10,770 nucleotides of DNA from positions 1 to 10,770 of the forward strand of contig JACPYZ010000125.1 of NCBI GenBank assembly GCA_016195765.1. Direction: 5' to 3'. The notes under the pieces were generated by a model that was not told the DNA's origin, did not search any database, and saw only the letters and a program-made list of their open reading frames with translations. Origin of the DNA: Candidatus Curtissbacteria bacterium (GTDB lineage: Bacteria; Patescibacteriota; Microgenomatia; Curtissbacterales; GWA2-41-24). The position numbers and the translations under genes are program-made. Every line of letters starts with the position of its first letter. The stretch's first letter is position 1. This document shows, in pieces, positions 5,218 to 10,770 of this stretch.

Positions 5218-8035
5218 TTAAGACCTCCTTAATTGGTGTTTGCCAGGCTTTTTTAAGTTCTGTCGTTTTTGCCTCTATGAGTTTTGTGTCTGAGCGCCTT
5301 ATTGAAAGAGTTTCCTTTTTTAATGTCTTGCCAATTATTATTAATGGTAGCCCCTTTTGTTTAAGCAGAGCGGAACTTGAGTCTACTTCCAGTAAAAAGG
5401 TGCCCGGTGTTTCACTAAAAAGAATGTTCTCGTCATCTTCTGTAGATATTTTTGAAAGGTCAATTTCCGCACCAATATCACCACCAAAACTCATCTCACA
5501 AAGAGCTGTGGCTAAACCACCTTCTGAAATATCATGACACGCCAGAATTTGATTTTTTCTTATTGCTTCCGTTAGAGTTTTTAAAACAATCTTTAAATTT
5601 TCTAGATCAACTTTTGGCACTTGTGAGGAACTCCCGCTTGCAACATCAAAGTAAGTTGTTCCTCCTAAGTTCTTAAGATCCAATCTACCAAGAAGCACTA
5701 AAGTAGAACCCGACTTTTTAAAATCTGAGCTGGTCGATTTTGCAACATCTGGTATTTTTCCAAAAACAGAAGCGATTAACACAGGTGGAATTTTTAGAAT
5801 TTTTCCACTGGGATAGCGATAAGTGCTGGAAAGACTATCTTTGCCAGAAATAAAAGGCATGTTTAATATTTTGGCAATATCAACGCAAGCGTCTACAGAT
5901 TTGTCTAAATCAGCAAGAGATTCTTCGTCTGGAAATGGCCAAATAAAGTTATCAATAAGTGCCGCATCCTTAATATCCCCACCGACACTTACGTAATTTG
6001 CCACTGCTTCTGCGATTGCCCAAATACTCCCCCAATATGAATCTATCTGTGTCATAGCGGGATTCAATCCATGCGCCGTCACAAAACCATACGGCTTATC
6101 GTAAATTGGTCTTAGAATCACTCCATCATTGGGGCCGTCATAATTTTTACCAGAGAATGGATGAAGCGCGCTCGTTCCCTGAACGTTGTGGTCGTACATT
6201 CGGACAAAGCTTTCTTTAGAGGCAACATTTCCGTGACTTAAAACCTTTTTCCAAGTTGTTAATAAATCTGATTTTCTTGGCGCTTTTTGGGCAACATTTG
6301 CTTTCTTTGATTTTCCGACCATAACTCTTTGTGGTAAACCATTGTGAATAAATTCCATTTGTAGACCGCCCACTTTTTCGTCCCTGTAAAAAAGTTCTAA
6401 CTTTTTGTTGCCTGTGAAGGTTCCAATTACCGCGCTTTCAACATTGTGCAACCTACTTAATTCATTAACTTTTTTTAAATTTTTCGGTGATATTGCCATA
6501 ACCATTCTTTCTTGAGATTCAGAAAGAAATATTTCCCATGGAGCAAGTCCAGCGTATTTTAGAGGCACCCTGTCAAGCTGAACTTTGGCACCTGTTGACT
6601 CACCCATTTCCCCTACTGCAGATGACAGTCCACCGGCACCACAATCCGTGATTGCTCTAATTAAATTGTGATCACTCATATCAAGGACTGCATCAATCAC
6701 TCTTTTTTCTTCGATCGCATTTCCTATTTGAACTGCTGTACTTGCGGTATCAATAGTTTGATGTGTCATCTCGCTAGAAGAGAAAGTAGCACCGTGAATA
6801 CCGTCTCTTCCGGTTCTACCGCCAATCACAACGATCAAATCACCTTTTTGTGGTGATTTTTTTATTGCTTTTTCTTTTAGGATCAAACCATATGCTCCGG
6901 CTGCCACCGTTGGTTTTGCTTTAAAGTCCTTATGAAAGTGAACAGAACCGTTATTTGTGGGAATGCCAACTCGGTTTCCATAATCTCTAATTCCATAAAC
7001 AACTTTTCTGAAGAGATAATCTGGTGGCAAGCAACCCGGAGGTAATTCTTTTTCTGGTAAGTCCCATGGCGCAAAACAAAAAATGTCTGAAGCTGAAATT
7101 ATTTTGGCACCCTGGCCTGTTCCAAGAATATCTCTGAAAACCCCACCTGCACCTGTCATGGCACCTCCGTAGGGTTCGATTGCTGAAGGACTATTGTGTG
7201 TCTCTACTTTTCCACAAATTCCATACCCATCGTAAAAATCGATAACGCCTGAATTGTCGACAAATGCAGAAACAATAATCGATGAATTATTTTTGGCCGT
7301 GCTTTTTATCCTTTTTATGAATGGCTCTTTTTCTTGACCATCAATAATAACTTTGGCTTTGAAAGTTTTATGGCCACAATGTTCGCTCCAAGTTTGGGCG
7401 ATTATTTCTAGTTCTATGTCTGTCGGATCACAATTAAGATCTTTAAAATAGTTTTGAATAACTTTCATCTCTTCTAAATTTAAAAATAGCTTTCCGCTTG
7501 AAAGTTCCATCAAAGATTTGTTAGATAACTTACGAATTGGAACTAGTTTGGTTTTTGGTATGGTGCCTTTAATAAGTAGCGTCTGTGGGGTTTTTTTGAC
7601 AACATATTCTATGTTCTCGTTAACGAGTAATCTTTTGGTAATTTCTTCAATCTCTTTCTGTGTGACATTGCCATAGAATCCGTATTCGTAAGATGAGTCT
7701 GCGGCACTTAATTCTATTCCAATATCTTTTGCTCCTTTTATTATTGATGAAACTTCCGGGTTCATAACACCTGGCTTGTAAGCTATTTCAATAATTTTTT
7801 TAGCGTCTTTTATTATCGGTGCCTCGCACGACATTTCTTGATCTATTGGTTCCCATAGAACAGTTTGGGCAATTTTGAGAGCTTGCTTTTGCGAGACTCC
7901 TTCGAGTCTGTATACTTTTGCCGTCTTAATGTTGCTGATACTTTTAATTTTGAGTATTTTGCGAGCATCGGCAGCAAGCCCTTGACCTTTTGAATCTGTT
8001 TTTGACTTTGAGGTAACTCGAACGGTGCAAATCAT
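5210..8035 (-). CDS. purL: FGAM synthase, PurS-PurL fusion (glutaminase separate)
   Basis: The enzyme makes FGAM from FGAR, ATP and ammonia supplied by PurQ. At 941 residues it exceeds the ~730 of small PurL but lacks the C-terminal glutaminase of the ~1300-residue large type. Residues 1-72 and about 80-146 look like two PurS-like segments, the first opening with VRVTSKSKTDSKGQG and the second with IEIAYKPGVMNPE. This matches the fused PurS-PurL form, so no separate purS is needed. PurL blocks follow: WSEHCGH (216-222), KVETHNSPSAIEPYGGAMTG (276-295), TDCGAGGLSSAVGEM (463-477), SESQERMV (505-512), SGKDSL (730-735) and CHDISEGGLATALCEM (833-848). Both halves of the internal PurM-like repeat look intact. 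The ATG lies 2 bases after the purND TAA with no SD, so it probably depends on coupling. Confidence 0.95.
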   Translation of the reverse strand: MICTVRVTSKSKTDSKGQGLAADARKILKIKSISNIKTAKVYRLEGVSQKQALKIAQTVLWEPIDQEMSCEAPIIKDAKKIIEIAYKPGVMNPEVSSIIKGAKDIGIELSAADSSYEYGFYGNVTQKEIEEITKRLLVNENIEYVVKKTPQTLLIKGTIPKTKLVPIRKLSNKSLMELSSGKLFLNLEEMKVIQNYFKDLNCDPTDIELEIIAQTWSEHCGHKTFKAKVIIDGQEKEPFIKRIKSTAKNNSSIIVSAFVDNSGVIDFYDGYGICGKVETHNSPSAIEPYGGAMTGAGGVFRDILGTGQGAKIISASDIFCFAPWDLPEKELPPGCLPPDYLFRKVVYGIRDYGNRVGIPTNNGSVHFHKDFKAKPTVAAGAYGLILKEKAIKKSPQKGDLIVVIGGRTGRDGIHGATFSSSEMTHQTIDTASTAVQIGNAIEEKRVIDAVLDMSDHNLIRAITDCGAGGLSSAVGEMGESTGAKVQLDRVPLKYAGLAPWEIFLSESQERMVMAISPKNLKKVNELSRLHNVESAVIGTFTGNKKLELFYRDEKVGGLQMEFIHNGLPQRVMVGKSKKANVAQKAPRKSDLLTTWKKVLSHGNVASKESFVRMYDHNVQGTSALHPFSGKNYDGPNDGVILRPIYDKPYGFVTAHGLNPAMTQIDSYWGSIWAIAEAVANYVSVGGDIKDAALIDNFIWPFPDEESLADLDKSVDACVDIAKILNMPFISGKDSLSSTYRYPSGKILKIPPVLIASVFGKIPDVAKSTSSDFKKSGSTLVLLGRLDLKNLGGTTYFDVASGSSSQVPKVDLENLKIVLKTLTEAIRKNQILACHDISEGGLATALCEMSFGGDIGAEIDLSKISTEDDENILFSETPGTFLLEVDSSSALLKQKGLPLIIIGKTLKKETLSIRRSDTKLIEAKTTELKKAWQTPIKEVLSV
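5224..5228 (-). promoter_or_regulatory. Shine-Dalgarno of purQ inside purL
   Basis: GGAGG on the minus strand lies six bases before the GTG of purQ, within the last codons of purL. It is the strongest SD in the window and fixes the non-ATG start. It suggests that purQ gets some independent initiation in addition to coupling from purL. Confidence 0.75.
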
Positions 8036-8037
8036 TT

Positions 8038-9933
8038 TTATCTTTTTAAATCACGATAGCCGATATCTTTTCGATAGTGCAGGTTATTACCATCTATGCG
8101 AATTTTAGAAAGCGCATTATATGCTATTTTTCGCGCTTCTTGAACATTTTTGGCTTCTGCCATGACGTGGAATAACCTTCCACCAGCAACGAAGTACTTA
8201 TTATCTCTAACCTTGGTGCCTGCTCCAAAGACTTGTATATGCGCAGGAGCATCTTTGACGAGATTATCAAGATTATAAATTTCTTTCCCAATGACTTTCG
8301 TGTTATCTATTGGATAACCTTTTGCGCAAGCTGTTACAACGATCCTATAAAGATTATCTTTGGTAATCTTGATTTCTTTAATCTTGTCATTTATAACCAT
8401 TTTTGCAATTTTATAAAGGTCATTTTTAATTGAAGGAAGCACAACTTCTACTTCTGGATCTCCCCACCTTGCATTGAATTCAATAACAAAGACCTTACCT
8501 TTTTTGTCAATCATTCCCCCTAGATAGAGAATTCCCGTATATGGTCTTTTTAGTTTAACTAAGCCACTGACTGTTTTTTCAAATATTGATTCTATTTGCG
8601 TCTCAATCTTTTTGTTGATGGCTTTGGGTGGAGAATTACAACCTATTCCTCCGGTGTTTGGCCCCTTGTTATCATCATATATTGTTTTATGGTCTTGGGC
8701 ATGCCCAACGATGATGAATTTATTTGCATCTACAATTGCAAAACTTGTGAATTCTTCTCCCTTGAGACACTCTTCTATTAAAAAAGTTTCGCCACTTTTG
8801 CCGAATTTTTTCATCTTGATGATAGCTTCTTTGGCGTCTTTATTGTTTTTGGCATAAATTACACCTTTGCCCAGGGCAAGACCAGATGCCTTAATGTACC
8901 ATTCAGATTCTTTTTGGGATTTGAGAAATTTTATCCCTTGTCCTTCCGACTTACATATTTTGTATGCCGGTATTGGTATTTTGTTATTTTTCATAAAATT
9001 TCTTGCCCATGCTTTGTCCCACTCAATTTGTCCGGCTGCTTTTGTTGGCCCAAAAACTTTTACATCCATTCTGGAGAGTGCATCTGTCACTCCTGCTTGG
9101 ACAGCATCATCTTGAGCAACGTCGACAAGATCTACATTATTTTCTATGACAATTTTTTTGATGCTTTTAATATCTGTAGTTTTTACGTTTGGGAAAACCC
9201 GGACTGGCTTATTGTTTCCAACTAACATTAAATCGTTGCCTGGCGCTGCGAGGACTTGAGAAACCAACGGGCTCTCTAGATACTTCTTCACAAGAGCTGA
9301 CCCTCTACCACCACCATCTATAACAAGTATTGTTGCACCTGATAATTGCTTTAGGACATCAACGTATATTTCGTGTTCTTTATTCTTTATTCGAGCGTAC
9401 AGTGAATTTACTGAATCAGTTTTTTTTATTTTTTCAAATGTTCTTTTTAGTACAGGCCCAAAATCAAACTCGTGAGTTAAAAGATGCACGCTTGAACCTG
9501 CGTATGTCGCTTTTTGATCCAAAAAGTTTTGGATTGCTTTTTCTGCCAATTTTCCTTTATTCCAAAGTGCCAATGAGCCGTCTGGGTTTTTAACTTCACC
9601 TTCCATGTCGTCTGGAATAAGGCCTGGATGAACATTTAGTATCCTGCTATTGTAAGTATCTATAACTTCGTCCGTTATTATTTGCTTCCAGCCAGCGAGT
9701 ACCACATAGTCTGGATTATATTTATTTAGTATTTTGAGTAGTTCTTCTTTTTTGTAGGAGAAGTCGACTTTTATCTTTTCTTTCTTAGCTCTTTCTATAC
9801 CTTTTGCCTCTTTTGTATCGCTAACGACAACCGTAATCTTTGCGTTTATTTGCTTCTTTTTTATCGCGTCAATTATTGCTTGAAGATTTGTGCCGGTTCC
9901 ATAATTCGAGATTAAGACGGCCAGGGTAATCAT
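8038..9933 (-). CDS. Bifunctional GAR transformylase / GAR synthetase (PurN-PurD fusion)
   Basis: This 631-residue protein joins two purine enzymes. Residues 1-198 are PurN, which formylates GAR with 10-formyltetrahydrofolate: GTGTNLQ (12-18), LAGW (79-82) and the catalytic trio Asn100 and His102 (NVHP) plus Asp157 (HEFDFGP). About 57 residues separate Asn100 and Asp157, against 38 in E. coli PurN, so there is an insertion of roughly 19 residues after LIP. Residues 200-631 are PurD, an ATP-grasp ligase that makes GAR from phosphoribosylamine, glycine and ATP: GPTKAAGQIE (295-304), KASGLALGKGV (348-358), QDHK (413-416), GPNTGG (424-429) and EFNARWGDPE (485-494). Usual PurD motifs GGREHA and VGPE(A/D)PL appear here as GGRGSA (208-213) and DVAQDDAV (271-278). 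The domains meet with almost no linker, and no internal start or SD was found at the junction. No SD precedes the ATG. A TAA at 9948-9946 excludes a longer form. Confidence 0.92.
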   Translation of the reverse strand: MITLAVLISNYGTGTNLQAIIDAIKKKQINAKITVVVSDTKEAKGIERAKKEKIKVDFSYKKEELLKILNKYNPDYVVLAGWKQIITDEVIDTYNSRILNVHPGLIPDDMEGEVKNPDGSLALWNKGKLAEKAIQNFLDQKATYAGSSVHLLTHEFDFGPVLKRTFEKIKKTDSVNSLYARIKNKEHEIYVDVLKQLSGATILVIDGGGRGSALVKKYLESPLVSQVLAAPGNDLMLVGNNKPVRVFPNVKTTDIKSIKKIVIENNVDLVDVAQDDAVQAGVTDALSRMDVKVFGPTKAAGQIEWDKAWARNFMKNNKIPIPAYKICKSEGQGIKFLKSQKESEWYIKASGLALGKGVIYAKNNKDAKEAIIKMKKFGKSGETFLIEECLKGEEFTSFAIVDANKFIIVGHAQDHKTIYDDNKGPNTGGIGCNSPPKAINKKIETQIESIFEKTVSGLVKLKRPYTGILYLGGMIDKKGKVFVIEFNARWGDPEVEVVLPSIKNDLYKIAKMVINDKIKEIKITKDNLYRIVVTACAKGYPIDNTKVIGKEIYNLDNLVKDAPAHIQVFGAGTKVRDNKYFVAGGRLFHVMAEAKNVQEARKIAYNALSKIRIDGNNLHYRKDIGYRDLKR

Positions 9934-9998
9934 TGATACAAAAAGTTAATACTCTCTCGAGCCTTTTTTACTAACAACATCAAGTGCGGGCAATTCAT
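9930..9998 (-). CDS. Possible 22-codon leader ORF overlapping the purND start
   Basis: ATG at 9998-9996 (with an in-frame second ATG at 9980-9978) opens a 22-residue frame starting MNCPHLMLLVKK and ending INFLYQ. Its TGA (9932-9930) overlaps the purND ATG as ATGA. The predicted transcript start at about 9997 nearly coincides with the first ATG, so it would be leaderless, or be read from the second ATG with a short leader. No SD precedes either ATG or purND itself. No run of regulatory codons suggests attenuation. This is inference from layout only; chance is possible. Confidence 0.3.
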   Translation of the reverse strand: MNCPHLMLLVKKARESINFLYQ

Positions 9999-10003
9999 AT
10001 ATT

Positions 10004-10012
10004 ATTATACCA
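10004..10012 (-). promoter_or_regulatory. Extended -10 promoter of the purine operon
   Basis: On the minus strand TGGTATAAT (10012-10004) is a perfect extended -10 element. No good -35 lies 16-18 bases upstream (AT-rich CCATTT), which is common with extended -10 promoters. The predicted start is about 9997, giving a leader of about 63 bases to purND. The leader shows no riboswitch-like fold or purine-binding motif. Confidence 0.6.
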
Positions 10013-10036
10013 GCTTTTTTAAGGTTAAATGGAAAT

Positions 10037-10065
10037 TTGAGGCCAAAGGCGTTTTTTGATAGAAT
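10037..10065 (+). promoter_or_regulatory. rnpB promoter
   Basis: TTGAGG (10037-10042) and TAGAAT (10060-10065) are separated by exactly 17 bases. The predicted start at 10071-10072 coincides with the first base of the P1 helix of RNase P RNA, which independently supports both promoter and RNA 5' end. The upstream edge of the -35 is 25 bases from the divergent purND promoter. Confidence 0.75.
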
Positions 10066-10070
10066 TAACT

Positions 10071-10428
10071 GCTTTTAGGAAGAAGATCAATCGCTCTTCT
10101 TCGCGTAAGCTAAGAAGAGAGGAAAGTCCAGACAGGTTTAATGCCGGGGATGGAGCGTAAGCTCCGACACGAAAGTGCTAGTGTCTAAGCTTTTTACTCG
10201 CAAATATGGCTTAGAACAGGTTTTGAATTAACAAAACTTGAGAGTAACAGAGACGAGCGAGTGTGAAACGGACAATCCCACCTGCTGCAACCTTCGAATT
10301 GACGTAGATGCATTAATCTTACACGTCGCAAGTAAGGGCAACCCGCAAAACGGGTCAACAGTGACAAACATCACAGTTGAGAAAGATGATTGATAGAACA
10401 AAATCTGGCTTACTCTCTTCCTAGAAGC
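10071..10428 (+). ncRNA. rnpB: RNase P RNA (catalytic RNA for tRNA 5' maturation)
   Basis: The RNA of RNase P removes 5' leaders from pre-tRNAs. Conserved sequences are GAGAGGAAAGTCC (10117-10129) near the 5' end and AGAACAAAATCTGGCTTA near the 3' end (10395-10412), equivalent to the AGAACCCGGCTTA block of other bacteria. The core fold can be paired by eye: P1 GCTTTTAGGAAGA (10071-10083) with 10416-10428 (13 bp, one G-U); P2 ATCAATC (10086-10092) with 10388-10394; P3 CTCTTCTT (10094-10101) with AAGAAGAG (10112-10119); part of P4 CCAGA (10128-10132) with TCTGG (10404-10408). Local hairpins include GGAGC-GTAA-GCTCC (10152-10165, GNRA loop) and ACCCG/CGGGT (10341-10355). Length, about 358 nt, is normal. 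A T-run at 10430-10435 follows P1 and may end transcription. The 3' end overlaps miaA antisense by 19 bases. Confidence 0.95.
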
Positions 10429-10770
10429 ATTTTTTCTAAATCTTTTTCTATAATTTGCTGATAACCCTTTACCTTGATATCATAAATTTTGATTTTGGGA
10501 AATTGTTTAAACCATGTTTTTTGCCTTCTAATAAAGTTGTGAGTGTCCCCTTTTAGTCTTTGCACGGCATCACCCAGAGTCATTTTATGAGTCAAATATA
10601 GGGTTAACCATCTGTACTCTAGACCAAGCGCCATGAGCCAATTACCACTCACCCCGGAGTTTAATAGTTGTTCAACTTCTTCTAAAAGACCGTTTTTCAA
10701 TCTTTTGTCAAGCCACGCGTCTGATTTTTCGTACAAATAAGAATTTTCGGCATTTAAACCTAAAATACAG
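10410..10770 (-). CDS. miaA: tRNA dimethylallyltransferase, C-terminal part (cut by window edge)
   Basis: MiaA transfers a dimethylallyl group from DMAPP to N6 of A37 in tRNAs that read codons starting with U. Only the C-terminal ~120 residues are visible; the frame stays open to position 10770, so the N-terminal P-loop and catalytic part lie outside. Recognisable features are the helix with YEKSDAWLDKRLKNGLLEEV, the segment ALGLEYRWLTLYL (the IGY.E...YL block of other MiaA proteins), and the RRQKTWF motif near the C-terminus that matches the family's 'RRYAKRQ.TWFR'. A TTG at 10736-10734 is not the true start, because coding similarity (LGLNAENSYLLYEK) continues upstream of it. The stop codon and last codons lie inside the rnpB 3' end on the opposite strand. 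Confidence 0.88.
   Translation of the reverse strand, partial: CILGLNAENSYLYEKSDAWLDKRLKNGLLEEVEQLLNSGVSGNWLMALGLEYRWLTLYLTHKMTLGDAVQRLKGDTHNFIRRQKTWFKQFPKIKIYDIKVKGYQQIIEKDLEKMLLGRE

Noticed and set aside
8596..9225. Overlapping + strand ORFs of 60-100 codons opposite purND
   Set aside because: They are antisense shadows of a strongly conserved coding region, with no recognisable protein features.
236..9933. TGA recoding as in Gracilibacteria or SR1
   Set aside because: TGA falls exactly at the natural C-termini of purL, purQ and the START-like protein, and no conserved domain is interrupted by TGA.
9934..10003. Purine or PRPP riboswitch in the purND leader
   Set aside because: The leader is only about 63 bases, has no paired three-way junction and lacks conserved riboswitch sequence blocks.
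1..10770. CRISPR arrays, insertion sequences, phage or tRNA genes
   Set aside because: No spaced direct repeats, transposase or integrase motifs, or tRNA cloverleaf were found by eye.

Overview
The window is AT-rich bacterial DNA (by eye about one third G+C) with standard decoding: TGA ends purL, purQ and the START-like gene, so this is not a TGA-recoded lineage. Genes are tightly packed. The two leading genes with the clearest promoters (the START-like gene and purND) have almost no 5' leader and no Shine-Dalgarno (SD) sequence. Small orphan proteins with one or two membrane spans lie among streamlined, divergent core enzymes. This style suggests a Candidate Phyla Radiation (Patescibacteria) genome, possibly Microgenomates-like, but no single marker here proves that.

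Layout. Positions 1-235 are non-coding, with a terminator-like hairpin and a probable promoter. On the + strand follow an AHSA1/START-fold protein (236-616), a two-span membrane protein (618-1037), a full-length MsbA-type ABC exporter half-transporter (1097-2866) and a one-span protein with two outside cysteines (2917-3342), ending at a small intrinsic terminator. Converging on it from the minus strand is a four-gene purine operon that reads purND, purL, purQ, purM (9933 down to 3347). Upstream of it, in divergent orientation, is a complete RNase P RNA gene (rnpB, 10071-10428). Its 3' end overlaps, antisense, the 3' end of a miaA gene that runs off the right edge.

Function. The purine operon encodes a contiguous block of de novo purine synthesis, from phosphoribosylamine to aminoimidazole ribotide (AIR): GAR synthetase and GAR transformylase in one PurN-PurD polypeptide, FGAM synthetase as a PurS-PurL fusion plus a separate PurQ glutaminase, and a divergent PurM cyclase. 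purF and the post-AIR genes (purE, K, C, B, H) are absent from the window. The genes abut or overlap by 4-8 bases, so translation is probably coupled and output stoichiometric.

Most worth a second look: the PurN-PurD fusion with its unusual motifs and insertion; two short leader ORFs whose TGA stops overlap the ATG of the first gene of a transcription unit (purND and the START-like gene); the back-to-back promoters between purND and rnpB; and the rnpB/miaA 3' overlap, where the last miaA codons lie in the P1/P4 strands of RNase P RNA.
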